Assembly (NCBI GenBank): GCA_023228865.1
Contig: JALOAH010000012.1
Coordinates: forward strand, 1-63,309
Source: Porticoccaceae bacterium
GTDB lineage: Bacteria > Pseudomonadota > Gammaproteobacteria > Pseudomonadales > Porticoccaceae
Direction of reading: 5' to 3'
Length of the DNA stretch: 63,309 bases
Made by a program: the position numbers and the translations under genes. Within the stretch, counting starts at the first letter, position 1. Every line of letters starts with the position of its first letter. Positions 25,886 to 35,721 of the stretch are shown piece after piece. The notes under the pieces were generated by a model. The model had not been told where the DNA came from. It ran no database searches and saw only the letters and a list, made by a program, of their open reading frames with translations.

Positions 25886-28132
25886 TTATTCCTGGGTGAT
25901 TTGCACCCCTACGCCATTTAAAACCGCATTGCCTGTCAGTGCATCAAGACGCCCGTCATCCATCAATATATTGATATTGACACCGGGTTTTTGCTGGGCA
26001 AGGTTGAGCCTGGTGCCCTCTTTGTTGTGCCCCCAGCCGTGGGGCAAACTGACAACTCCCGGCATAATCTCATCGGTTATTTCCAATGTTGCCTGCAGCT
26101 GTCCGGCTGTGGTGGTGAGCACCACGGGTTTATTTTCCTCAAGCCGCAAACGATCCACATCCAGCGGATTAATCAACAGGGTACAGCGGTTTTTACCTTT
26201 GGCAAGGATATGAACATTGTGTCCCCAGGAGTTGATGCTGTGGGACTGGCGGCGGCCGATCAACAGCAATTGATGGGGATTTACGTCCCGATCCGTTGCC
26301 GCCAGGAGCTTGCTCAACTCTGCCATAAAAGCCGGGGGCGCCATCTCGACTTTTCCGGAAGGGGTGCGCAACACCTCTGGCAATCGGGGTTGCAGAGGAC
26401 CCAGATCAATACCATTAGGCGCGGCAATAATTTTTTCCAGAGTCAAACCGGCGGGATTCGCGCCAAAGCCATCGCCATAGGGACCGACTCGAAAGCCCAC
26501 ATCCATAATCCGCTCTATACCCCGCGTATGGGAAAGCTGCGCCATGGCGTTGTCAATGTCGATGCCATAGGCGATGGAGTGGCTGTCAGTGGCAGCCTCT
26601 TCCAGCAGTGCGGAAATGACCTGATCCTCAAAGGCTCGCAACCCCTTCTCATCGACCACGCCCATACCGGCGGCAATGGCGCTGACCTGCAAAAGGGCAT
26701 CCCAGTCAGACACCCAGCCTGGCGGAGACTCAAACAGGGCGGGAGAAAACCTCGCCACGTTGCGACTGGCGTAATTGATGGAATAGGCGCCGTAGTAGGA
26801 TTTCTCAAAGGTGGGGGTTCCCGGCAAAATAACATCGGCGTGGCGGCTGGTTTCATTGATATAAATATCAAAGGACAACAAAAAATCCAGCCCGGGCAGC
26901 GCTTTTTGAAGACGCTCCGAATTGGGCGCACTCAGCGCCGGATTGCCGCAAATACTGATCAGGGCGCGAATTTGCCCCTCCCCCGGCGTTGCTATTTCTT
27001 CGGCAAGGCAGGCCGAAGGCAGTTCTCCACAGACGTGACCCCTGTTGCGCACTCGGGTTCTGAAACCTGAGTCCGCTGCTTTTTTGCCAATACCTGGCTG
27101 GCCTTTTGTGTTGGCGGCAAAGGCTGGCGCTTTGGGAAACATCATGCCGCCAGGAATATCCAGATTTCCGGCAACAATATTGACCACTTCAATCAGCCAG
27201 CTGGTAACTGTACCCTGCTCCTGGGTGGTGGAACCCACGCGACCATAAACACCGGCGCATTGGGTATTTACCAACTCATAGGCCATAGCTTCAATGTTTT
27301 TTGCCGCGATACCACAAAGACTCGCCATTGCTGCCAGTGAAATATCTTTAACCATAGCTTCGACAGACTCAAGCCCTGCAAGCATGGCAGCGCTGGCCTC
27401 AGTTTTCACCAGGTCGTCACGAAACATGACATGCAATAGACCGAGGAGAAAATAGGGGTCGGTGCCTGGGCGAATAAAAAAATGCTGATCGGCAATCCTC
27501 GCCGTTTCCGTGCGTCGGGGATCGATAACAACCAGTTTACCGCCGCGCTTTTTCATGTCCTTGACTCGCCCCCTGAACCCTGGAGCCAGCCACAGGCTGC
27601 CATTTGACACCATGGGGTTGGCGCCGAGGATGAGCAGATACTGGCTGCGATCTATATCGGGAACCGGATTGGAAAAAACGTCGCCATACATCTCTGCACA
27701 AGTAAGCAGCTTGGGGATATGGTCAAGGGTTCCCGCCGTATAAAGCTGTGGCGTTGCCAGGCTTTTCAGCAATACCGGAAAACCCACCATAAAAGCCATC
27801 GAGCCAATGGTGGCGTTGCCGATATAGAGGGCAACAGATTCTCTGCCGTGATTTTTTATGACGGCGGAAAGTTTTTCCTGGATATAGGCAAAGGCTTCGT
27901 TCCAACTGGCCGGCACCAAGACCCCATTCTTGCGCACCATGGGCGTGCGCACCCTGTCGGGATCATCCCTCAACTCCATCAGGGCGACACCTTTGGGGCA
28001 GACATGTCCCAAACTGATCAAGTCGTCACTGTTGCCGCGAATAGCGACAACCTGGTCATGCTCCACTGTCAATTCAAGGCCACAGGTGGCCTCGCAAATC
28101 GGGCATATACGGTACTGTTTTTGACAAGACAT
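25886..28132 (-). CDS. Molybdopterin-dependent oxidoreductase
   Basis: This 748-residue DMSO-reductase superfamily protein binds a [4Fe-4S] cluster through C10, C13, C17 and C45 (ICPICEATCGLEL and HVCPKG) and two molybdopterin guanine dinucleotides. Downstream are the typical LLILGANPMVSNGSLW, KLVVIDPRRTETA and C-terminal SLPHGWGHNKEG. No signal peptide or Tat motif is seen, so it should be cytoplasmic. It stands alone, without obvious iron-sulfur or membrane subunits. This fits the 'molybdopterin oxidoreductase' genes found in degradation islands, whose substrate is often unknown. The active-site ligand cannot be assigned confidently. Confidence 0.92.
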   Translation of the reverse strand: MSCQKQYRICPICEATCGLELTVEHDQVVAIRGNSDDLISLGHVCPKGVALMELRDDPDRVRTPMVRKNGVLVPASWNEAFAYIQEKLSAVIKNHGRESVALYIGNATIGSMAFMVGFPVLLKSLATPQLYTAGTLDHIPKLLTCAEMYGDVFSNPVPDIDRSQYLLILGANPMVSNGSLWLAPGFRGRVKDMKKRGGKLVVIDPRRTETARIADQHFFIRPGTDPYFLLGLLHVMFRDDLVKTEASAAMLAGLESVEAMVKDISLAAMASLCGIAAKNIEAMAYELVNTQCAGVYGRVGSTTQEQGTVTSWLIEVVNIVAGNLDIPGGMMFPKAPAFAANTKGQPGIGKKAADSGFRTRVRNRGHVCGELPSACLAEEIATPGEGQIRALISICGNPALSAPNSERLQKALPGLDFLLSFDIYINETSRHADVILPGTPTFEKSYYGAYSINYASRNVARFSPALFESPPGWVSDWDALLQVSAIAAGMGVVDEKGLRAFEDQVISALLEEAATDSHSIAYGIDIDNAMAQLSHTRGIERIMDVGFRVGPYGDGFGANPAGLTLEKIIAAPNGIDLGPLQPRLPEVLRTPSGKVEMAPPAFMAELSKLLAATDRDVNPHQLLLIGRRQSHSINSWGHNVHILAKGKNRCTLLINPLDVDRLRLEENKPVVLTTTAGQLQATLEITDEIMPGVVSLPHGWGHNKEGTRLNLAQQKPGVNINILMDDGRLDALTGNAVLNGVGVQITQE

Positions 28133-28201
28133 AATTGATCTTCTTTATGGAATTGTTGGCCAATCAAGACTAGCGCTATTTCAACTTGTTATTGCGGCGC
28201 C

Positions 28202-28281
28202 TTTCCGATCTTCGGAAAATCGCCTGCAGACAGGCTCCTACGAGTGAAATTGTGTTTTTGTAGGAGGCTGCGATACAGGCG
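28202..28281. repeat. REP-like palindromic pair (copy A)
   Basis: CGCCTGCAGACAGGCTCCTAC (about 28221-28241) faces GTAGGAGGCTGCGATACAGGC (28260-28280). The CTCCTAC/GTAGGAG ends match the Pseudomonas-type REP pattern seen elsewhere in this window. A small hairpin, TTTCCGA/TCGGAAA (28202-28218), adjoins it. It lies between the GST gene and the start of the molybdopterin oxidoreductase gene. Confidence 0.65.
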
Positions 28282-28334
28282 CTGCCTGAAAATTCAGCAA
28301 GACGGATAATATCAGACAAAACCAAATTACAGTG

Positions 28335-29051
28335 CTAAGTCACTATCACATATTTAAGTAACCCTTCCGCTGGAAAAATGGCCGTACCCTTGTCATTGCG
28401 AGCGTAGCCCGTATCGACAGACAGCCCTTTTGAATAAGCCGCTTGGACCGCAGGTCTGTCTGCTATTTCTTCTGCCCATCGGGAAATATTTTTATATTCC
28501 TTTGCGCCATTTCTAGGCTCCGTATAAATCACCCAGGGGAAACAGGCCATATCGGCAATGGAATAATCTCCAGCCAGATAGGGACTTTGTCCCAGTTGTT
28601 TGTCCATGATTTCCCACAAACCAATCCAGATGTTCGAAAATCGATCCAGTGCATAACTGTGATCCATCTGTGGCGCAATGCGCGGCGCCCAGCGGTTGAA
28701 ATGCCACTGCTGACCGCCCATGGGTCCCAGGCTCGCCATTTGCCAGTATAGCCACTGCTTGACGAGATACCTTGAACGCAGATCTTTCGGCAGAAATTGT
28801 CCGGATTTTTCGGCAAGATATTCCAAAATTGCGCCAGACTCGAAAATAACTAAAGGCTCGCCACCATCCTGGGGAGCATGATCGCGAATAACAGGTAGCT
28901 TGCGATTGACGGCGCCGGCAATGTTGGCAGGGTCAAGGTGTTCGCCCTTACTGATATCCACAAAGTGGCACTCATGAACCAATCCCATTTCTTCCAGAGC
29001 GACACTGACCTTGTATACATTTGGGCTGGTGACAAAAAATAATTCAATCAT
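28335..29051 (-). CDS. Glutathione S-transferase
   Basis: This 238-residue GST has an N-terminal thioredoxin-like domain beginning MIELFFVTSPNVYKVSVALE and the glutathione-binding KLPVIRD and FESGAILEYLAEKSG segments. The all-helical C-terminal domain includes YLAGDYSIADMACFPWV. The TSPNVYKV active-site loop matches the bacterial YfcG/YghU (Nu-class-like) group, which has disulfide-bond reductase activity. In a catabolic cluster it may also open an epoxide or detoxify an electrophilic intermediate. It is followed on the same strand by the molybdopterin oxidoreductase after a REP element. Confidence 0.92.
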   Translation of the reverse strand: MIELFFVTSPNVYKVSVALEEMGLVHECHFVDISKGEHLDPANIAGAVNRKLPVIRDHAPQDGGEPLVIFESGAILEYLAEKSGQFLPKDLRSRYLVKQWLYWQMASLGPMGGQQWHFNRWAPRIAPQMDHSYALDRFSNIWIGLWEIMDKQLGQSPYLAGDYSIADMACFPWVIYTEPRNGAKEYKNISRWAEEIADRPAVQAAYSKGLSVDTGYARNDKGTAIFPAEGLLKYVIVT

Positions 29052-29225
29052 CGCGATAGACTAACCTTGTTTTTGACATACTACAGCCAATGCTCGCAGA
29101 CAAACCCGGCAGAGCTGACCCTATCGCTACAGGAGCTTGCCCGTTATAGCCCTGAAGCTTACCGCAGCGCTGCATTTGTGCAGGGCAGACGACCTCTGCG
29201 GGTGCCATTATTAGACTGCGAAGCG

Positions 29226-29250
29226 GGTTCCCACGCAAAGCATGGGAACC
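29226..29250. repeat. Hairpin between GST and SDR genes
   Basis: GGTTCCCA (29226-29233) and TGGGAACC (29243-29250) form an 8-bp stem with flanking GCGG/GCGG sequence. Just before it (29125-29142) lies CGCTACAGGAGCTTGCCC, which resembles one arm of the REP elements seen elsewhere. The site may be a decayed extragenic repeat that also serves the SDR gene as a 3' end. Confidence 0.45.
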
Positions 29251-29285
29251 ATAAGCGGAATCCAGCATTGTCAGCTGAAGGCGGA

Positions 29286-30140
29286 CTAGCTGATATTAAT
29301 ACTCAGTCCTGCATCCACCGGCAAGACGATTCCATGAACATAGCGCGCCTCATCGGAAGCCAGAAAATTGACGGCATTGCCGATATCCTCGGGGTCAACC
29401 CCTGGAACAGGCAGGAGATGCATACCTTTGAGGACCGCAAGCATCCCTTCCCTGGTACCGCCAGGGCCGCCGGTAAACAAATCATAGTAAAACTGATTAT
29501 CCGTCATGGGCGTATCCACCATGGTCGGCGCCACCGCGTTGACGCGAATGCTGCGAGGCCCCAACTCTGTTGCCAGCGCCCTGGTCAAACCAACAACAGC
29601 ATGTTTTGCCGTCACGTAGTGGGCAAATCCCGACGTGCCGCCCTGAATACCAGCAACAGAGGAAATAATGACAATACACCCCCTGCCCGCGTCAATCATT
29701 CCCGGGATGGCAGCACGGGCAGTATTCCAGGCGCCTTTGACATTGACATCCATCATCAGATCCCACTGCTTTTCACTGAGCTGGTGGGCAGGAACACCGC
29801 CGGAAAAAATACCCGCATTGGCAACCACAATATCGAGGCGACCGAATGTTTCGATGGTTTGCTTGACGGCATGCTGCATTTCCTCAATGGAGCGCACATC
29901 AGCGACAATGGGCAAACAGCGGCCACCGGCAGCTTCAATCATCTCTCTGGTGGCTTCAAGATCGGTGCTGGTTGCAGTTTTGTAAGGCACAGACGCATCC
30001 GCCTGCTGCGATAAATCTGTAATGGTCACCGCCGCCCCTGACTGCGCCAATCGCCGCGCAATAGCGCGACCATTGCCCCTGGCTCCACCCGTGACCAGGG
30101 CTACCTGCCCCTGTAAACTACTCAACATAGAACTGTTCAT
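29286..30140 (-). CDS. SDR oxidoreductase, mycofactocin-coupled type
   Basis: This short-chain dehydrogenase has 284 residues. The start at 30140 is chosen because GGAGAAAA directly precedes it; an upstream extension in frame lacks such a site. NAD-binding TGGARGNG (17-24) and the catalytic Ser (SSVAG), Tyr175 and Lys179 (YVTAK) are present. The insert VPYKTATSTDLEATREMIEA, between strands 2 and 3, is the mark of the mycofactocin-coupled SDR group (carveol dehydrogenase-like), where NAD is held non-exchangeably. No mycofactocin genes are in the window. A terpenoid alcohol is a reasonable substrate guess. Confidence 0.88.
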   Translation of the reverse strand: MNSSMLSSLQGQVALVTGGARGNGRAIARRLAQSGAAVTITDLSQQADASVPYKTATSTDLEATREMIEAAGGRCLPIVADVRSIEEMQHAVKQTIETFGRLDIVVANAGIFSGGVPAHQLSEKQWDLMMDVNVKGAWNTARAAIPGMIDAGRGCIVIISSVAGIQGGTSGFAHYVTAKHAVVGLTRALATELGPRSIRVNAVAPTMVDTPMTDNQFYYDLFTGGPGGTREGMLAVLKGMHLLPVPGVDPEDIGNAVNFLASDEARYVHGIVLPVDAGLSINIS

Positions 30141-30234
30141 TTTTTCTCCATAATGAATGAAATTACCATAAATTAAAAACCGCATTGCCAGTGACATCAG
30201 TACGGTTTTACATCAAAGCAAGAAGGGCTTCTTA

Positions 30235-32595
30235 CTAAAACTGATAGCTAAAGGTGGCGCCATAGGTGCGGGGCAAGCCGGCAGACCGGGAAATATTGTC
30301 CTCAGCAACGTTAACGTTATTCCAGTAATAATCATCTTTGAGGTTTTTCGCCCACAAAAACAATGTCCAACTACCATCCAGGGCACTGACGCCCGCCCTG
30401 GCGTTGATCAGATCATAGCTGTCAATGACGAAAGGTTTTTCAAAGCCGGGATGAGCGCGGTTTTGCGGAAACCCATCAGGTGTTGCAATGGGGGCAAAGT
30501 TATAACCATCAATGGCCGCTGTTTTTGAGTCGTCATACATATAAGTAATGCCGACAAAGGGGCTGAAATGGCGTGTATCCCAGGTATATTCAACATCCAC
30601 CTTGTGGGACCACTCGGCGGTGAACGGCAGCTCGGCGCCGGTGAAGTCCCAGGGCTGACCGACATCATTAAATTGATTTTCCCCTCCTTCGGTAATCTCG
30701 GTATCCAGGTAAACCGTTGATAGCGACACCACCAGGCCATCAACCGGGGATACTGTCAACTCAACCTCTGCACCCTTAACCTCAGATTCAGGAATATTGC
30801 GCAACTGGGGAAGCACCTCAAACACAGGGTCGAGAATACTGCCGCGTACCTGCTTGTCGTCATATTTGTAGAAAAACGCGGCAGCGTTCAGATTGACACG
30901 GCCATCCATATATTGACCCTTGGTGCCCACTTCATAAGCCAGCACAGACTCCTGGGTCACCGGTTCCAGACCTACCCATCCAGCAGGGGAAGAGGTGGGG
31001 AAACTACCCTGTTTATAACCTTCGGAAATATTGGCATAGAGCAGCACGTTGTCAGTGAGGTTATAGTCCAAACCTACACGCCAGGAAACGTTATCTTCAG
31101 AGAGGGTGTTGTTGTACACATCGCCGGGGACACCCTGGAAATTCAGCGGGAAGCACTGGCCAGGGCCTACGCCGATGGGATCAAAAGGCACAGTGCCCAG
31201 CAAACCACCGAGGAAATTAAAGAGTCCGGCAATGGCGCCATCGCCCTCATCCGTATTACAGGATCTGAACTTGTATTCCGAGTCTGTATAACGGGCACCC
31301 ACTTTCAGATTCAGGGACTCGGTTAGGCGGTAATCCAGGTTGCCAAAAATCGCCCAGTTTTCCATTTCGGAATCAAGCTCAATGGTGTTTTGAAAGATAC
31401 CAGTGTTTATAGCAACGGAGTTATTCACATAGGACTGTAACTGGCGCTCAGCAACTTCGCTATTTTCGTAGTTGAAACCCAATACCCAGCGGTAGACGTC
31501 CACATCGGTGTTTTCAATTCTGAATTCCTGAGAATAGGTTTCAATGGTCGCATCCATACGGGTCTGATCCTGGTTTTGAATGGCAGAACCATCGCGATCA
31601 GTGGCTTGCGCCTGATCAAAGTCGATATAAGACGACAAAGAAGTGAATAACAGATTGTCAGCGAAATTGTGCTCCAGGCGAAGCACTGTTTGGAAAAGCT
31701 CGCGATCAGAATAGGGGGTCACAGAACCCCAATCCGCGGCGCGATTTTCTTCAGGCACCAATGGCTGGTTGACAATGGGCAGGCCGTTGGGGGTACCCAG
31801 CGCCGTAGGCGCACTGTATTTGGTTGCCGCCAACTGCATGGCTTGGGGATCAGACTCATCCTTCCAGGTATTTAGCGTTAAGGATACGCTGGTATCGTCG
31901 GTTGGATCCCAGTCAAGCATGGCGCGACCGGTGTAATACACTTCTTCGCCATGTTTATCACCGCGAGTAACGGAGTACTGCCAGTCGTCCATGTTATGGG
32001 TTTTAACCGCAACCCGGGCTTTGAGGGTATCTGTTAAAGGCCCGCTGATATAGCCCTCGACTTCAACAAGGTCAAAACGGCCATAGGTGGTGGTAACTCC
32101 CGCTTCAAGTTCATCGGTGGGTTTTTTGGCAATATAGTTGATAGCGCCGCCAGTGGAGTTTTGACCAAACAGCGTACCCTGGGGTCCTTTGAGCACTTCG
32201 ATGCGCTCAAGATCAAAGGCCGCATTGGCTGCCAGAGTGGGAAATGTCAGAGGCGCTTCATCGAGATACACGCTCACCGCCGGATAGACACCGAGACTGG
32301 CTTCGTTAAAGCCGATACCGCGCAAAGTATAAATAGGCGTGTTGTAATCTGAGCGAGCATAGCTAAGGCTGGGTATGGCAGTGGCTATATCATCGGCATT
32401 GGAAATCCGTTGTTTGATTAGGTTTTCGGAAGACATCACGCTCATGGTTGCACCCACATCGGCGAAACTCTGCTCGCGCTTGTTGGCTGTGACCATAATT
32501 TCCTGTATCTGAGCATGGGAAACAACTGGCAAAGCCAATGTTGTGACCACGCAGGAAGCCAAGAGTTTTTTGTTCGCTAAAAAACCATTTTTCAT
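30235..32595 (-). CDS. TonB-dependent outer-membrane receptor (copy 3)
   Basis: This TonB-dependent receptor of about 786 residues is the third member of the paralogous set with 4188 and 8029. ATG at 32595 is preferred, because the GAGGG ribosome-binding site overlaps the codons of a further upstream ATG. The signal peptide ends near SHAQ, followed by TonB box IQEIMVTANKR. The plug has VEVLKGPQGTLFGQNST and VSVYLDEAPLTFP, and the barrel ends GATFSYQF. The 590-base AT-rich leader on its 5' side suggests complex regulation. It lies downstream of the PQQ dehydrogenase and upstream of the mycofactocin-type SDR, all on one strand. Confidence 0.93.
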   Translation of the reverse strand: MKNGFLANKKLLASCVVTTLALPVVSHAQIQEIMVTANKREQSFADVGATMSVMSSENLIKQRISNADDIATAIPSLSYARSDYNTPIYTLRGIGFNEASLGVYPAVSVYLDEAPLTFPTLAANAAFDLERIEVLKGPQGTLFGQNSTGGAINYIAKKPTDELEAGVTTTYGRFDLVEVEGYISGPLTDTLKARVAVKTHNMDDWQYSVTRGDKHGEEVYYTGRAMLDWDPTDDTSVSLTLNTWKDESDPQAMQLAATKYSAPTALGTPNGLPIVNQPLVPEENRAADWGSVTPYSDRELFQTVLRLEHNFADNLLFTSLSSYIDFDQAQATDRDGSAIQNQDQTRMDATIETYSQEFRIENTDVDVYRWVLGFNYENSEVAERQLQSYVNNSVAINTGIFQNTIELDSEMENWAIFGNLDYRLTESLNLKVGARYTDSEYKFRSCNTDEGDGAIAGLFNFLGGLLGTVPFDPIGVGPGQCFPLNFQGVPGDVYNNTLSEDNVSWRVGLDYNLTDNVLLYANISEGYKQGSFPTSSPAGWVGLEPVTQESVLAYEVGTKGQYMDGRVNLNAAAFFYKYDDKQVRGSILDPVFEVLPQLRNIPESEVKGAEVELTVSPVDGLVVSLSTVYLDTEITEGGENQFNDVGQPWDFTGAELPFTAEWSHKVDVEYTWDTRHFSPFVGITYMYDDSKTAAIDGYNFAPIATPDGFPQNRAHPGFEKPFVIDSYDLINARAGVSALDGSWTLFLWAKNLKDDYYWNNVNVAEDNISRSAGLPRTYGATFSYQF

Positions 32596-33185
32596 CTTAT
32601 TTACCCTCATTATTTAGGCTGCTTAACTACAGGTACAAGTAGAGGCATTATTGTGAGTTCTATCTGTACACTTTTAACACTGACGCATTGATAAGGCTCA
32701 TGCGATTTACGATTGACGGGAATCCACCCCAATTAGGTGCTGGCATAGAAACAGCCCTTAATAATATTATTTCTGCTTATAGTGTGAATTTTTCACGCCA
32801 GCACATCCCCTTTTCGAGCCGGACAAGCCATTGCGCATTTTTTATCTGTCTATGAGCACCTCCCCAGCATAGTTGATAACATAGCGTTGATCCAGATTAT
32901 TATTCGAACATATGTCATATTCTTAGAAAAAACACAGCATCTTTATAGTTATAAAAAAACAAATAGAGACAACCTGACGCAAGGCAAAATAAATTCTTTA
33001 AATATAGCCATCATCTGCGGAGAAAATGGGGAAAACCCTAGAATACAAACCACCCCCTGAAGTTATTTGTTATTGAACAATACTGAAATTCAATTTAACC
33101 AGGGGGTAGAATAACATTAAAAAAATAAATTTTGCCTATATTAAATTATGTTGATCAAGGCACAAATAACACTTTATTTCGGCTT
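32596..33185. other. Intergenic region before TonB receptor copy 3
   Basis: This AT-rich stretch of about 590 bases should hold the receptor promoter and the 3' end of the PQQ dehydrogenase transcript. No clear gene, terminator or repeat stands out in it. Confidence 0.5.
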
Positions 33186-35564
33186 TTAGTTAGCGCTTTC
33201 CGGTATCGCAAACGCCTGAACATAGTCTCCCAACGGGGATTGCAATGTTCTGTGCCCACCAGCAATAGTCACCACAAACTGGCGTCCACTGGTGGGGGAA
33301 ATATAGGTCATAGGGGTTGCGTGGGCGCCAGCTTTGAGCCGAGCCTTCCATACTTCCTTACCGGTGCGAATATCAAAAGCCCGCAGTGCGCGCTCGTGAC
33401 TGGCGCCAATAAAGACCAGGCCACCCCGGGTTGTCATTGAGCCGCCAAAATTGGGCATCCCCATTTTGATGGGCACGCCCAGACCTGTTTTGAACAATCC
33501 GCTATCCCTTGCGGTACCCAGGCGCACCGACCACAGCAGTTTGCGACTATTGAGATCGACCGCACTCATCAGACCGTAGGGCGGTTCATTGCAGGGAATC
33601 AGCAGGGGCGAAATAAAAGTATCCCAATAGAGGGCGTAAGGAGTTCCCGTCATAGGGGCGCCACTGAGGTGGAACTTATGTTCTTTGCCGTCATCCTCAG
33701 CCATTTCTTCCCTGGGAACAAGTCTGATTCTGGTGCCCACATGGAGACTATTAACCAACATTACTCCGCGCTCGGGATCGACGGACACGCCGCCATAGTT
33801 CATGCCGCCGCCGACACCGGGGTAAATAAGGGTCATTCTGTCGGTGCCAATGGGCGTAAAGGGACCTTCATAGCGCATTTTTTTAAATTGGATGCGACAC
33901 CACATTTGATCAAAGGGCGTAATCCCCCACATATCCTTTTCGGCCAATGTTTCTGTTGAAAACGTGGGCAGCTCTGTCGAAAACGGCTGCGTTGGCGACA
34001 TCCAGTCACCGGGAGCGGCATCATGGGAAACGGGGCGCTCCTCCACATCGGCAAGCAATTTGCCATTGCGACGATCGAGAAGAAATGTCTGCCCCTGCTT
34101 GGTGGGTTGCACCAGTGCAGGAACCCGCTCGCCGTCAATTTCGACATCAATCAAAGTGGGCTGGGATGCGACATCGTAGTCCCAAAGATCGTGATGGACG
34201 GTTTGATAGTGCCAGCGCAACTCACCGGTTTCCGCATCCAGCGCCACCACGGAGCTGCTGAACTCATCCATTTCCTTGGTGCGGTGGCCACCCCAGTGAT
34301 CGGGAGTGGCATTGCCTGTGGGCAGGTACACCATGCCCAATTCTTCGTCGCCACTCATGGGCGCCCAGCTATTGGGTGTACCTCGCGTATAGACTTCCCC
34401 TGGAGCGGGCTCAGCGTGGTAACCGGGACGACCCAAATCCCAAGCCCAGGAAAATGCGCCTGTGACCGCATCAAAGGCGCGAATGACCCCCGACGGCGGT
34501 TCCACCTGAACATTGTCGGCGATCCAGCCACCGAGAATCACATTGCCGCGAACGATGGTGGGCGCAGAACTGGCGTAGTAGAAGCCGGCATCAACCTGCC
34601 CCATGCCGCGCTTCAAGTCCACCTGGCCATTGTTGCCAAAATCAGGGCAAAGACCGCCAGTATCTGCGTTCACTGCAATCAATCTGGCGTCAAAAGTGGC
34701 CGCAATAATGCGCTTGGGGCAAACGGTTGATACGGGGGTTTCGCTATAGGCAACCCCTCTGCATGTGGTGACGACAGAAGCGCCAGTGGGATCCACCTTG
34801 GGATCATAACGCCAGCGCTCCTCACCGGTTTCAGGATCGAGGGAAATAACGATATTGGTTTGCGTGCAAAGATACAGACTGTTATTAACCATCAAGGGTA
34901 CAGACTGGAGCGGGCTGGTCTCGCCTTCTTGGACAACACCGGTGCGATAGGTCCAGGCCGGTTTTAATTGATCGACATTATCGATATTGATTTGAGTGAG
35001 CGGAGAAAATCGGGTACCGGCCAGAGTATTGCCGAAGTGTTTCCATTCACCCTCCTCAGAACCCGTAAGTTTTGCATCCACCGGAAAATTCACCGCTGAA
35101 GGGAAAGCTGCCGGCTCGTCCAAAGGCTTGAGCGCTGCCCCCAGAATAACCACTACCGCAGCCACAGAAAGCGTCAAACAGGCTCTTGCCCCTGAAGGCA
35201 CTTGACCCTCGCCAGGATTTGGGTAAAGCCAGCGCTTTATCCACGGCAGCGCCATCCAGACACCAAAACCAGCGGGAATCAGGAGTCGCGGGGCAAGAGA
35301 CCAGCCGTCAAACCCCGCTTCATAAATCGCCCAAAACAGAGTAAAAGCACTAAATAGGACATAGAGCCATAGCGCCGATGGCTTGCCGCGCCACAACTGA
35401 ACAGCAGATAAGAGAACAAGAATACCGCCAACCAAATAATAGCTGGTACCCCCAAGGCTCAGCAAATAGACGCCACCACCGGCGAACCCCCCGCCAAACA
35501 AAAACAGTAACAGCGCCAATATCCAGGGACGTGTGGAGCTTTTTTGTGCCGATTGCTGTGCCAT
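33186..35564 (-). CDS. Membrane-bound PQQ-dependent dehydrogenase
   Basis: This protein of about 792 residues is of the glucose/quinate/shikimate PQQ dehydrogenase family. The N-terminus has about five membrane helices (ILALLLFLFGGGFAGGGVYL through LTLSVAAVVVILGAALK). An eight-bladed quinoprotein beta-propeller follows, starting at WKHFGNTLAGTRFSPLTQIN and facing the periplasm, passing electrons to ubiquinone. The start at 35564 (ATG) is favoured by AGAGG upstream. This family oxidises sugars, sugar acids or cyclic alcohols. Given the context, a cyclic alcohol is possible. PQQ biosynthesis genes are not in the window. Confidence 0.93.
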   Translation of the reverse strand: MAQQSAQKSSTRPWILALLLFLFGGGFAGGGVYLLSLGGTSYYLVGGILVLLSAVQLWRGKPSALWLYVLFSAFTLFWAIYEAGFDGWSLAPRLLIPAGFGVWMALPWIKRWLYPNPGEGQVPSGARACLTLSVAAVVVILGAALKPLDEPAAFPSAVNFPVDAKLTGSEEGEWKHFGNTLAGTRFSPLTQINIDNVDQLKPAWTYRTGVVQEGETSPLQSVPLMVNNSLYLCTQTNIVISLDPETGEERWRYDPKVDPTGASVVTTCRGVAYSETPVSTVCPKRIIAATFDARLIAVNADTGGLCPDFGNNGQVDLKRGMGQVDAGFYYASSAPTIVRGNVILGGWIADNVQVEPPSGVIRAFDAVTGAFSWAWDLGRPGYHAEPAPGEVYTRGTPNSWAPMSGDEELGMVYLPTGNATPDHWGGHRTKEMDEFSSSVVALDAETGELRWHYQTVHHDLWDYDVASQPTLIDVEIDGERVPALVQPTKQGQTFLLDRRNGKLLADVEERPVSHDAAPGDWMSPTQPFSTELPTFSTETLAEKDMWGITPFDQMWCRIQFKKMRYEGPFTPIGTDRMTLIYPGVGGGMNYGGVSVDPERGVMLVNSLHVGTRIRLVPREEMAEDDGKEHKFHLSGAPMTGTPYALYWDTFISPLLIPCNEPPYGLMSAVDLNSRKLLWSVRLGTARDSGLFKTGLGVPIKMGMPNFGGSMTTRGGLVFIGASHERALRAFDIRTGKEVWKARLKAGAHATPMTYISPTSGRQFVVTIAGGHRTLQSPLGDYVQAFAIPESAN

Positions 35565-35721
35565 ACGCAATTAACCTCTTATCAATGCTGTTTTTATTAC
35601 TTATCCACCCCACTTTATTTATTAACCCGGCAATCCAGCAGGTATGCAGATCTAGTGGATTACACGCCCCGGAAACAGCGGTGGCATTGCGGGAATTTTC
35701 CCGCGTTCCCTAGGCCAATAG

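Noticed and set aside
25991..27070. A 359-codon plus-strand frame inside the molybdopterin oxidoreductase gene
   Set aside because: Composition is that of the reverse strand of a GC-rich gene; no recognisable family and complete overlap with a conserved enzyme.
29067..30014. A 315-codon frame antisense to the SDR
   Set aside because: The SDR motifs and ribosome-binding site are on the minus strand; the frame has no support.
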